A stretch of 25,700 nt of DNA, taken from an uncultured Negativicutes bacterium (GTDB lineage Bacteria > Bacillota > Negativicutes > Acidaminococcales > Acidaminococcaceae). Below the pieces are notes generated by a model. The model ran no database searches, had not been told where the DNA came from, and saw only the letters and a list, made by a program, of their open reading frames with translations. Of the stretch, positions 14,982 to 22,097 are shown one piece after another (the first letter of the stretch is position 1; each line of letters starts with the position of its first letter). The stretch lies in NCBI GenBank assembly GCA_937926555.1, contig CALAZX010000081.1, positions 1 to 25,700 of the forward strand, read 5' to 3'. Made by a program: the position numbers and the translations under genes.

Positions 14982-15010
14982 TTGACTTGTGGCAAGGCTT
15001 TTATTACAAT
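14982..15010 (+). promoter_or_regulatory. Promoter of the first LysR gene
   Basis: TTGACT (14982-14987) and TACAAT (15005-15010) are 17 bases apart. The leader of about 205 nt contains hairpins GCGGC/GCCGC near 15087 and CCCCCGG/CCGGGGG at 15113-15130, without U-tracts. Confidence 0.65.
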
Positions 15011-15222
15011 GGATATTAAAGTGGGCAAGTTTTGGATTTTTGAGCCCCTTCCATGCGACAACCTGGACAAAGCAATAACGGACGATGCGGCTCACGCCGC
15101 GATGCATAGCCGCCCCCGGATCTCCGGGGGCATTTGTGAAAGCAAGAGGCAACCATATTTCAAGAGACATGCATATTTGAAGAAGCAAGACGAGGATAAC
15201 CATATATAAGAAAGGGATTGAC

Positions 15223-16158
15223 ATGGATCTGGACAACTACCGGAACTTCCTGGCCATCGTGGAGACGGGAAGTCTGACCAATGCCGCGGAATGTGTCCAT
15301 GTGGCCCAGCCGGCGCTGAGCAAGCAGCTGAAGGCCCTGGAGACGTTCTTCGACGCGAAACTGATACTGACGGAGCGTGGCAGCCGCAACATCATCCTCA
15401 CCGAGGCCGGCCGCCTGCTCTACCAGAAGGCGAAATACATCTGCTCCCTGGAGGACCTGGCCCGGGAGGAGATCGAGAGCAACGTGAAAGGGGTGGCGGG
15501 AACACTCCGGGTGGGGGTGGCAAACTCCCGTTCCGCCGCGTTCATCCGGCACACCCTGCAGGGATTCAACCAGCTGTACCCGGAGGTGCGGTTCGAGATT
15601 TACGAGGGCGGCTTCGCCGAACTGAGCCAGCAGCTCCAGGGCGGGCTGACGGAGATCGGCGTCCTCAGTACCCCCGTGGGGGCCAGGGACGGGCTGGCGG
15701 AGCTGTTCCGGCGGGACGAGTTCATGGCGGCGGTGTTCAGCAAGAAATCCCGCTGGCTGGAGCAGCCTAACCGGAAAGGCATCGCCCTGAAGAGCCTGCG
15801 GAAGATGCCCATCAGCGTCTCCGCCGGCTGCTACACCATTTTCAAGGAATGCTGCGAGAAGGCGGAGTTCCTTCCCAAGATACTCAGCGTCAACACCACG
15901 CGGCATACGGCCCTCCAGTGGGCCCAGGTGGATTCCGCCGTGGCGGTGGTGCCCCTGGAGCCGGGGGAGGAAATCGGCAGCGAGTTCAAGGTGAAGAAGA
16001 TCCTGGACATCGACGTGGAGCTGTACAAATCCGTGGTGAAAGTCCACGACCGGCCCCTGTCGCCGCTGGCCCTGCAGTTCATCAAGTATTACAACGAGAA
16101 CAGCAACTCCCGCCGCATCTGCAACATCAGCGAGCTCATCGAGGAGAGCTCCCTGTGA
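15223..16158 (+). CDS. LysR-family transcriptional regulator
   Basis: The 311-aa protein is a typical LysR regulator: an N-terminal winged helix-turn-helix (about 1-60, with SLTNAAECVHVAQPALSKQL) and a C-terminal effector domain (about 90-295) of the periplasmic-binding fold. Length is normal. The start ATG has AAAGGG about 8 bases upstream. It is transcribed divergently from the 65-aa/82-aa/DASS group, the classic arrangement for a LysR protein controlling its neighbour, so a dicarboxylate or related ligand is a reasonable guess. The effector cannot be told from sequence. A terminator follows at 16274-16318. Confidence 0.9.
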   Translation: MDLDNYRNFLAIVETGSLTNAAECVHVAQPALSKQLKALETFFDAKLILTERGSRNIILTEAGRLLYQKAKYICSLEDLAREEIESNVKGVAGTLRVGVANSRSAAFIRHTLQGFNQLYPEVRFEIYEGGFAELSQQLQGGLTEIGVLSTPVGARDGLAELFRRDEFMAAVFSKKSRWLEQPNRKGIALKSLRKMPISVSAGCYTIFKECCEKAEFLPKILSVNTTRHTALQWAQVDSAVAVVPLEPGEEIGSEFKVKKILDIDVELYKSVVKVHDRPLSPLALQFIKYYNENSNSRRICNISELIEESSL

Positions 16159-16270
16159 TTGGCCCGCAACAGATGACGGGCGGACAATGACGCCCCGCAA
16201 GAGAAAAAGCGGTGGTATACAGTACCGCAAGAGACAGCATGATGAAGAAGCAAAAAATGGAAAGCAATAA

Positions 16271-16318
16271 AAAAGCCCGCGTCTGCCTGTAGATGGCAGA
16301 ACGCGGGTTCTGTTTTTT
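16271..16318. terminator. Bidirectional intrinsic terminator
   Basis: CCCGCGTCTGCC (16276-16287) pairs with GGCAGAACGCGGG (16295-16307) with one bulged base. An A-run precedes it and six Ts follow, so it can end both the LysR gene and the convergent unknown gene. Confidence 0.8.
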
Positions 16319-16339
16319 ATGATGTGAGATTCCCGGGAA

Positions 16340-17194
16340 TCAGGAGTCGCCTTTGTCCCCGTCTTTGTGACGGTGGATACAGCGGCATTGGTAGGGTTTC
16401 ACCACTTTGATGCTGCTGCGGGACTGCTCGCTTTCGAAGGAGCAGTGGTGCCGGATCAGGTATTTCCGCCGGGAATGGGTGAGCCGTGAGAGGAGGAAGA
16501 GGATGGTGTCCAGTCCTTTGGGCCTCTCGGCGGTGCAGGTCCCCAGAATCTGCACAATCGGCTGGTGGAAGGCGGCGAAGGTGTCCAGGGTGATGAAGTT
16601 GCCGTCCGTGGCGATGAAGGGGTTGACGAAGTAGATCACATCGTCCCCCAGGCTGAGATCCACCATGTCGAAGTACTGGGAGTAATCCAACAGGTCATCC
16701 AGGGGGACAGCCGCCAGGATCCCTTTCAGCTGCAGGGAGGTGAGCTCCCTGCGCAGCAGAAGCGGGATATCCGTCTCTGCCGGAATGGAGCCTGTCTCCT
16801 GGAGATAGAGGAAAAGGTTCCGCACCAGATGGGGCGTGAAGAAGACGCCCAGGGCGCTGACCAGCCGGTAGAGGAAGAGGGATTCCCCGTCGTTCACCTG
16901 GAAACGGCCTTTCAGTACCGCCGGATGGCAGTTGAAACGGTAGCCGTTCAGCAGCGGCGACTGGGCCTTCCGCAGATGGGCGTAGTAGGACTCGTGCCCG
17001 ATGGGGCAGTAGATGGTGGCCAGGAAATCCGTGACGGTCTTCATGTTGTAGACACGCTGCACGTTTTTATCCTCCCACAGGGTGGGCGCTTTCTCCTCGT
17101 CCTGGAGAAACTGCGCCAGACGGTCCAGGTCCGCCCGGTAATGGCGGATATTCTGCTCGTCGATATGGGTGAAGTAGAACATATCTTTGATCAT
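16340..17194 (-). CDS. Hypothetical protein, about 284 aa
   Basis: I do not recognise this protein. It is soluble and looks alpha-helical with aromatic-rich segments (YCPIGHESYYAHLRK; LFLYRLVSALGVFFTPHLV). The basic C-terminus holds CRCIHRH, a possible metal site, and ends with acidic Asp/Gly residues. No signal peptide or membrane span is evident. The start is uncertain: a GTG at 17221 and an ATG at 17206 lack a well-placed ribosome site, while the ATG at 17194 has AAAGGA 11 bases upstream and is chosen. The gene lies between the LysR terminator and the tmRNA promoter and appears to stand alone. G+C content is like that of its neighbours. Confidence 0.7.
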   Translation of the reverse strand: MIKDMFYFTHIDEQNIRHYRADLDRLAQFLQDEEKAPTLWEDKNVQRVYNMKTVTDFLATIYCPIGHESYYAHLRKAQSPLLNGYRFNCHPAVLKGRFQVNDGESLFLYRLVSALGVFFTPHLVRNLFLYLQETGSIPAETDIPLLLRRELTSLQLKGILAAVPLDDLLDYSQYFDMVDLSLGDDVIYFVNPFIATDGNFITLDTFAAFHQPIVQILGTCTAERPKGLDTILFLLSRLTHSRRKYLIRHHCSFESEQSRSSIKVVKPYQCRCIHRHKDGDKGDS

Positions 17195-17309
17195 CAACGT
17201 ATACATCCTTTCATAAGACACAGGACGTGCCGCCGTGGCGGTTTTTTGACAATGATTATGAAAAGAGAGTTGCTTATGGTGATTTCATTATATTCTTTTT
17301 GGGGAAGGA

Positions 17310-17338
17310 TTGCAATATTGGGGTTATTATGTTATACT
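17310..17338 (+). promoter_or_regulatory. Promoter of the tmRNA gene
   Basis: TTGCAA (17310-17315) and TATACT (17333-17338) have a 17-base spacer. Transcription would start near 17345, giving a short 5' leader to be removed by RNase P. Confidence 0.7.
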
Positions 17339-17390
17339 GTTTAGCACAGAATCTCATTCAAAGCCTTCCCCGGCTATATGCAAGACAACT

Positions 17391-17739
17391 GGGGGTGTCA
17401 AGGTTTCGACGGGTACGGATGGGGTATGATAAGCGAGCCGTGATTCCATCAGCACGTTAAACGGTGGACGTTTAAATTTAAACGCAGATTCTGAATTAGC
17501 ACTGGCAGCGTAAACCTGCCACGTTCTTCCAATCCGGCTCCCGCAGGAGCGGTTGAACGACAATTAGCGGGATCGTCTTGAGCTGATGTCCGTAGGCTCT
17601 TGACTAAAACTTACGGAATAGCGACAGTGGAGCCGGTCGTCAGGCGCCGTTGAAGCGAAACTCAGTATGATGTCTGCGCTCGGAGAAATTCATATTGCAA
17701 CGTGTTCGGACAAGGGTTCGACTCCCTTCACCTCCACCA
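17391..17739 (+). ncRNA. ssrA: Transfer-messenger RNA (tmRNA)
   Basis: tmRNA rescues stalled ribosomes with SmpB and tags the unfinished peptide for proteolysis. The 5' end GGGGGTG pairs with CACCTCC near the 3' end to form the acceptor stem, and the CCA at 17737-17739 is encoded. The T-arm GGGTTCGACTCCC and the 5' block AAGGTTTCGACGGG are both present. The tag frame is predicted to resume at GCA 17484 and encode ADSELALAA before TAA at 17511-17513; the A+T-rich TTTAAATTTAAAC before it fits the resume region. The 349-nt length is normal for a one-piece tmRNA. The exact resume codon is inferred by analogy with known tags. Confidence 0.96.
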
Positions 17740-17802
17740 TGAGTATAACGGATGCCGCAGAGCGGGTCCGAGGTGGATAAAGAGCCATCACCGATGGCGT
17801 GA

Positions 17803-17833
17803 CTCCCGGAATATCCGGGAGCTTTTCTGTTTT
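17803..17833 (+). terminator. Intrinsic terminator of ssrA
   Basis: CTCCCGGA pairs with TCCGGGAG around a 3-base loop, followed by CTTTTCTGTTTT. A small GCCATC/GATGGC hairpin precedes it. Confidence 0.75.
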
Positions 17834-17965
17834 ATGAGGAAAAACGCCGCAGCGTCCGCATGGGCGGAAAAAAGATTCCGTCTATCAGTTATGCGGATGC
17901 AGGGCAAGTGGATGCCGTCTGTCTGCGGCGATAGCAGACAGGTTGAAAACGGTATATGCGGAGAT
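17834..17965. other. Intergenic stretch without recognisable gene
   Basis: I see no gene, promoter or repeat here; one short ORF overlaps it without a plausible ribosome site. Confidence 0.45.
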
Positions 17966-18010
17966 AAAAAAGAGGACAGCCTCTCCGACGGGGAGACTGT
18001 CCTCTTTTTG
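17966..18010. terminator. Terminator hairpin after the YeiH-type gene
   Basis: AAAAAGAGGACAG (17967-17979) pairs with CTGTCCTCTTTTT (17997-18009), with an inner CTCC/GGAG stem. The flanking A and T tracts make it usable on both strands. It lies about 120 bases beyond the minus-strand stop. Confidence 0.75.
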
Positions 18011-18131
18011 TTTCTGTATCAGTGCGCGATTGTTATGCGCTGGCGTGTATTGCCGATAGATGGTGGATGGGCCGGGATTGCCGACGGATCATGTCCTGAA
18101 TCGCCGGTTCCACCTTCTGATGCAGGTTATC

Positions 18132-19160
18132 TTACCAGATGCCCATGACGTACTGTACGGCCAGGCTGACAATGGTGATGCCGGCCCAGCAGCAGCAGCC
18201 GGCCAGGATGGGCTTGCCGCCGCTCTTCACAAGTTTCACGATGTCCGTGTTGAGGCCGATGGCGGTCATGGCCATGATGATGAAGAACTTGCTCAGCGCC
18301 TTCATGGGGGCGAACGCCGCCGCGGAGACACCGTTGGACATGGCCACGGTGGTGATCACGGAGGCCAGGATGAAGTACAGGATGAAGTTGGGGAACGCCC
18401 GCTTGAAGCTGAAGGTGCTCTCCGTGGTGCTGTTCCGGCGTGCGTAGAGCATGGCCAGCATCAGGGTGATGGGGATGATGGCCAGGGTCCGGGTCAGTTT
18501 CACGGTGACAGCTTTGTCCAGGGTGGCGCTGCCCAGGCCGTACATGGAGTCCCAGGTGGAGGCGGTGGCGGTGACGGCGGAGGTGTCGTTCACGGCGGTG
18601 CCGGAGAAGATGCCGAAAGCGTCGCCGCTGGTGATGTCGAAGCCCAGGTAGGCGCCCAGCATGGGGAAGAACAGGGCCGCCAGCACGTTGAAGAGGAAGA
18701 TGACGGAGATGGAGGTGGCGACCTCCTCGTCATTGGCCTTCAGCACCGGTGCGGAGGCCGCGATGGCGGAACCGCCGCAGATGGAAGAGCCCACACCGAT
18801 CAGGGCGGCGATGTTGCCGGGGATGTCCATGGTGCGGTGCATCAGGTAGGCGATGAAAAGCGCCGTGCTGATGGTGGCGATGATGATGGGCAGGGAATGG
18901 ATGCCGGTGAGGAGCACCACGTTCAGGTTCAGACCGAAACCCAGCAGGATCACGGCGTAATGCAGCACCTTCTTGGAGGTGAAGCCGATGCCGGCCTGGT
19001 AGCGGGTCTTGTCGGAGATGAACTGGGTCAGCAGCATGCCGGCCAGGATGGCCAGCACAGGGCCGCCGATGAGGGGGAACATGTTCCCCAGGAACCAGCA
19101 GGGGATGGAGATGGCCAGGCAGAGCAGCAGCCCCTGGTAATGAGTACGTGCGAAAGTCAT
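18132..19160 (-). CDS. YeiH-family (UPF0324) putative sulfate/anion exporter
   Basis: This 342-aa inner-membrane protein belongs to the YeiH/UPF0324 family, annotated as putative sulfate exporters; direct transport data are scarce. About ten hydrophobic segments are visible. The family blocks GGPVLAILAGML at about 32-43, GFGLNLN near 75 and GVGSSICGGSAIAA at about 122-135 are present, with SGTAVNDTSAVTAT further on. Length matches the family. It is transcribed divergently from a LysR-type regulator, the arrangement seen for yeiE-yeiH in enterobacteria, where the regulator controls the exporter. The start ATG has a weak purine-rich site upstream (GGA about 8 bases before it). The substrate here is inference. 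Confidence 0.87.
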   Translation of the reverse strand: MTFARTHYQGLLLCLAISIPCWFLGNMFPLIGGPVLAILAGMLLTQFISDKTRYQAGIGFTSKKVLHYAVILLGFGLNLNVVLLTGIHSLPIIIATISTALFIAYLMHRTMDIPGNIAALIGVGSSICGGSAIAASAPVLKANDEEVATSISVIFLFNVLAALFFPMLGAYLGFDITSGDAFGIFSGTAVNDTSAVTATASTWDSMYGLGSATLDKAVTVKLTRTLAIIPITLMLAMLYARRNSTTESTFSFKRAFPNFILYFILASVITTVAMSNGVSAAAFAPMKALSKFFIIMAMTAIGLNTDIVKLVKSGGKPILAGCCCWAGITIVSLAVQYVMGIW

Positions 19161-19298
19161 GATGGAAACCGTCCTTTACTATTGATATGTTCTGATGTTC
19201 GCTGCCGCGCGGTGGGGGCCGGGATGATGCCAATTCCCCTGCCGCCGGAAGCGCGACGTGATACAAAAATTCTAGCACGGTTTACAAATAAGGTAAAA

Positions 19299-19332
19299 TT
19301 ATATATATTTATAAATAGATAAATATATATAA
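19299..19332. promoter_or_regulatory. Perfect 14-bp A+T inverted repeat between YeiH-type and LysR genes
   Basis: TTATATATATTTAT (19299-19312) and ATAAATATATATAA (19319-19332) are exact reverse complements with a 6-base spacer, 17 bases before the LysR start. Pure A+T composition in a G+C-rich region suggests a promoter/operator for the divergent pair. Confidence 0.55.
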
Positions 19333-19349
19333 TGGAAGGAGCGGGCATC

Positions 19350-20240
19350 ATGCAGGATTTCCGGATGGAGACTTTTCTCCAGGTATGCAAGTACATGAAC
19401 TACACGAAAGCCGCCGAGGCGCTGAGCATCACCCAGCCGGCGGTGTCCCAGCACATCCGCTTCCTGGAGGAGTCCTACGGCGCGCCGCTGTTCCTCCGGG
19501 AGGGGAAGCGTATCAGGCTGACCCGGGCGGGGGCCATGCTGCGGGACATGGCATCGCGGCTGAAGAACGACGAGGCCCATTTCCGCAAGCTGATCCGGGC
19601 GGCGGGGCGGCAGCGGGAGTATTCTTTCGGCGCCACCCTGTCTGCGGCGGAGTTCATGCTGGCGGACGGTCTGGAGCGGCTTCTGGCACGGCCGGACCTG
19701 CGGATCCGTCTCCAGGTGGACAACACGAAGCGGCTGCTGGAAGAGCTGGAGGAGGGGCGGATCGACTTCGCCCTGGTGGAGGGGGACTTCCCCCGGCAGC
19801 GCTACGCCTGCCACCTGTTCCGGCGGGAACCCTTCATCCCCGTGGCGGCGCCTGACCTGGCGGAGCGGTACAGAGGCAGGGCCATGGCGGACCTGGCGGC
19901 GGAGCGTCTCATCGTCCGGGAGCCCGGCTCCGGCAGCCGTGAGATCCAGGTGAACGCCCTGCGGAGCGCCGGCCTGACCCTGGCGGATTTCTCCGACCGG
20001 ACGGAACTGGCCAACATCGGCCTGATCAAGGAGCTGCTGGCCCGGGGGCAGGGCGTGTCCTTCATGTACCGGGTGGCGGCGGAGCGGGAGATGGCGGAAG
20101 GCCGTTTGGCGCCGGTGGAGCTGAAAGGCTTCGCCCTGGAGCACGACGTGATGTTCATCTACCGGAAGGACACTCTGTTCGAGGAGGAGTTCCGGAAGAT
20201 CTTCGCCATCCTGCGGGAAGGCGGAGGGGATACGGAATGA
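19350..20240 (+). CDS. LysR-family regulator (CysL/YeiE-like)
   Basis: The 296-aa protein has a LysR N-terminal helix-turn-helix (about 1-60, YTKAAEALSITQPAVSQHIRFLE) and a substrate-binding-like effector domain from about 88. The block REPGSGSRE near 190 is common in CysL/YeiE-type regulators. It is divergent from the YeiH-type exporter, supporting that subgroup and a role in controlling the exporter. An upstream in-frame ATG at 19332 exists, but AAGGAG lies 8 bases before the ATG at 19350, which also gives the usual family N-terminus. The coding sequence is very G+C rich. The stop overlaps the -35 of the next gene. Confidence 0.9.
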   Translation: MQDFRMETFLQVCKYMNYTKAAEALSITQPAVSQHIRFLEESYGAPLFLREGKRIRLTRAGAMLRDMASRLKNDEAHFRKLIRAAGRQREYSFGATLSAAEFMLADGLERLLARPDLRIRLQVDNTKRLLEELEEGRIDFALVEGDFPRQRYACHLFRREPFIPVAAPDLAERYRGRAMADLAAERLIVREPGSGSREIQVNALRSAGLTLADFSDRTELANIGLIKELLARGQGVSFMYRVAAEREMAEGRLAPVELKGFALEHDVMFIYRKDTLFEEEFRKIFAILREGGGDTE

Positions 20241-20266
20241 CAGGACTGTACCCTTTGGGGTATAAT
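20237..20266 (+). promoter_or_regulatory. Promoter of the thioesterase gene
   Basis: ATGACA (20237-20242) and TATAAT (20261-20266) are 18 bases apart, overlapping the LysR stop. The thioesterase gene is therefore probably transcribed on its own. Confidence 0.6.
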
Positions 20267-20304
20267 GGAAGACAGAATGACAGGAAAAACAAGGAGGCTC
20301 GACC

Positions 20305-20685
20305 ATGAACGTGGAAAAGACTGTGAAGAAGATTGTGACGGAAGACATGCTGGCCGTGAACGTTGGCAGCGGCAGCCTGAAAGTGCTGGGAACCCCTGTT
20401 GTGGCAGCGCTGTTCGAGAACGCGGCCATGCTGCTGGCCGGTGAGTACCTGGAGGAGGGCTCCACCACGGTGGGCTGCTCCATCACGGTGAACCATGTGG
20501 CACCCACGCCCCTGGGCGGCACGGTGACCGCCACGGCGAAACTGGTGAAGCATGAGGGACGTTTCTTCGACTTCGAGCTGAAGGCAGAGGACGAGGGCGG
20601 CGTCATCGCCGACGGCGTGCACCAGCGCGTGGCAGTGTTCTCCGACAAGTTCCAGCAGAAAGCGGACGGCAAGCTGGCGAAGTAA
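20305..20685 (+). CDS. FlK-like hotdog-fold acyl-CoA thioesterase
   Basis: The 126-aa protein is a small hotdog-fold thioesterase related to the fluoroacetyl-CoA thioesterase FlK. The segment GTPVVAALFENAA followed by VNHVAPTPLG matches the FlK active site: T30, E38 and H64 have spacings of 8 and 26, equal to the known T42-E50-H76 triad. The whole protein is one domain with no signal peptide, so it should act on a cytoplasmic acyl-CoA. Most homologues in gut anaerobes have unknown substrates and need not act on fluoroacetate. AGGAGG lies 7 bases before the ATG. It follows the LysR gene and faces the hydrolase gene, with a shared terminator between them. Confidence 0.85.
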   Translation: MNVEKTVKKIVTEDMLAVNVGSGSLKVLGTPVVAALFENAAMLLAGEYLEEGSTTVGCSITVNHVAPTPLGGTVTATAKLVKHEGRFFDFELKAEDEGGVIADGVHQRVAVFSDKFQQKADGKLAK

Positions 20686-20808
20686 GCGGTTGCTCCGGAG
20701 AGGCGTTCAGCTATCCCAAAAACGCGGCAATAAAAAAGCGTCGCGAGATGCGCAAGAAAAAAGCACAATGATAAGTGCGCAGGAACCAATCATCATAATA
20801 CGCATAAT

Positions 20809-20855
20809 AAAAAGAGCACGGTACATGTGATGTGTACCGTGCTCTTTGTGTTTTT
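20809..20855. terminator. Bidirectional terminator between thioesterase and hydrolase genes
   Basis: A 15-bp stem (AAAGAGCACGGTACA / TGTACCGTGCTCTTT) with a 7-base loop is followed by GTGTTTTT on the plus strand. An A-rich stretch on the other side serves the convergent gene. Confidence 0.82.
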
Positions 20856-20856
20856 C

Positions 20857-21855
20857 TCACTGTGCCTTGGCCAGGTCTCCGTCCGCGGAATCCTCTTTCA
20901 GCACCCGGATGATCTCGTTGTAATCCTCCTTGGCCGCTTTGGCCGGAGTGCGGTCCGTGATGCAGTAGCAGTGCTGACGGCCGGCCGCCATTTTCAGCTG
21001 GTAGTCCACCCGGTTGCGTTTGAGCAGCTGGGTGTAGGCGTTGGCCTTCACCGACAGGCACTCGTTCTTGCCGTAGTAGATCCAGGTCTTCTGCAGGCCC
21101 TTCAGGTTGGCGCCCTTGAAGGTCAGCATGTATTCCGGGATGTCCGGAAGCCCCTGGGAAAGCAGGGGACGGATGGTCTTCAGGTATTTGGGGGACATGG
21201 TGGTGTCCTTTTTCCCCGCCTGCTTCATCTTCTTGTACTCGGAATCGTCTTCCGGGATGCCGCCGGGGGATACCATGACCATCTTCTTGGGCATGGGAAG
21301 GTTGTCGCCTTCCTCGTTGTTGTACGCGTAGAGCATCATGGCCAGGGAGCCGCCGGAGGAATAGCCGTACAGTTCGATGTCGTCGTATTTCTTCAGCATT
21401 TTCCGGTAGATGCGGTAGATCATCCGCACACTGTCGCGGATGGTGTGGTCCGTGCAGAGGGGATAATAGGGGAACCAGACATCACAGCCGGTCTTGCGGG
21501 CCATGTCCTGGGCGTATTTGATGAAAGACGCCTGGGGGGCCATGAGCATGCCGCCACCGTAGATGTTGAGGATGGCTTTCCGCTGCTTCTTGTGATGGCG
21601 GATCGCCAGGCAGTGGAAGGTCTCCGTCTTGTTCTCGTTCCCGGCTCTGCCGGCATTGTTGCCGGTGCCGTCCACTTCCATGGTGACACTCTCGTCCGTG
21701 AAGGATAGTGTGTCATCCCCTTCGGGGAGGATGAAAGGGCGGTAACCGTTGAGATAGCGCACCAGCGTCAGCAGCCAGGCCCGGGGCAGGGCGGTGAAAC
21801 GCCGCAGTCCCAGCATCCACATGATGAGGATGGCCAGATAGAATCGAAATTTCAT
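20857..21855 (-). CDS. Alpha/beta hydrolase, HSL-like esterase with N-terminal membrane anchor
   Basis: The 332-aa protein resembles hormone-sensitive-lipase-type esterases. The oxyanion motif reads YGGGM at 99-103 where HGGG is usual; the nucleophile elbow is GYSSGG with S166. A C-terminal GRQHCY supplies the likely catalytic His near 296, and an acidic residue before it would complete the triad. The first ~20 residues hold a hydrophobic stretch (FYLAILIMWMLGL), a probable membrane anchor or uncleaved signal. The ATG at 21855 has GGAAGGAG about 8 bases upstream, so the longer frame to 21882 is not used. The natural substrate is unknown; a short acyl ester is the family expectation. Confidence 0.82.
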   Translation of the reverse strand: MKFRFYLAILIMWMLGLRRFTALPRAWLLTLVRYLNGYRPFILPEGDDTLSFTDESVTMEVDGTGNNAGRAGNENKTETFHCLAIRHHKKQRKAILNIYGGGMLMAPQASFIKYAQDMARKTGCDVWFPYYPLCTDHTIRDSVRMIYRIYRKMLKKYDDIELYGYSSGGSLAMMLYAYNNEEGDNLPMPKKMVMVSPGGIPEDDSEYKKMKQAGKKDTTMSPKYLKTIRPLLSQGLPDIPEYMLTFKGANLKGLQKTWIYYGKNECLSVKANAYTQLLKRNRVDYQLKMAAGRQHCYCITDRTPAKAAKEDYNEIIRVLKEDSADGDLAKAQ

Positions 21856-21941
21856 GGGCAGAACTCCTTCCGGTTGTCGCATAGGTCAAAGACGTCGTCA
21901 GGTTGTTCATTCCAGGTTGTTGTATGGTTGATTTCCGTTCC

Positions 21942-21970
21942 ATTATATCAGAGGATGAGTGAAAAATAAA
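21942..21970 (-). promoter_or_regulatory. Promoter of the hydrolase gene
   Basis: On the minus strand, TTTATT (21965-21970) and a perfect TATAAT (21942-21947) have a 17-base spacer, about 87 bases before the start codon. Confidence 0.5.
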
Positions 21971-22026
21971 CTAATTAGGAAACATTTCATGTGAAAACAC
22001 CGAAAAAGGGTGGGAGGACGGCGACG

Positions 22027-22060
22027 GAAAAAAGCCCGCATCCTGCATGGATACGGGCTT
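22027..22060 (-). terminator. Intrinsic terminator of the larA-type gene
   Basis: On the minus strand, AAGCCCGTATCC pairs with GGATGCGGGCTT (one mismatch) around an ATGCA loop, followed by six Ts. It is about 40 bases after the stop. Confidence 0.78.
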
Positions 22061-22097
22061 CGTGTTTTATTATGATATTTTTGTGAAGGACCGGGAA

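Noticed and set aside
18060..19322. 420-codon plus-strand frame opposite the YeiH-type gene
   Set aside because: Its Gly/His/Asp-rich composition is the mirror of membrane-protein codons; the minus strand encodes a clear family member.
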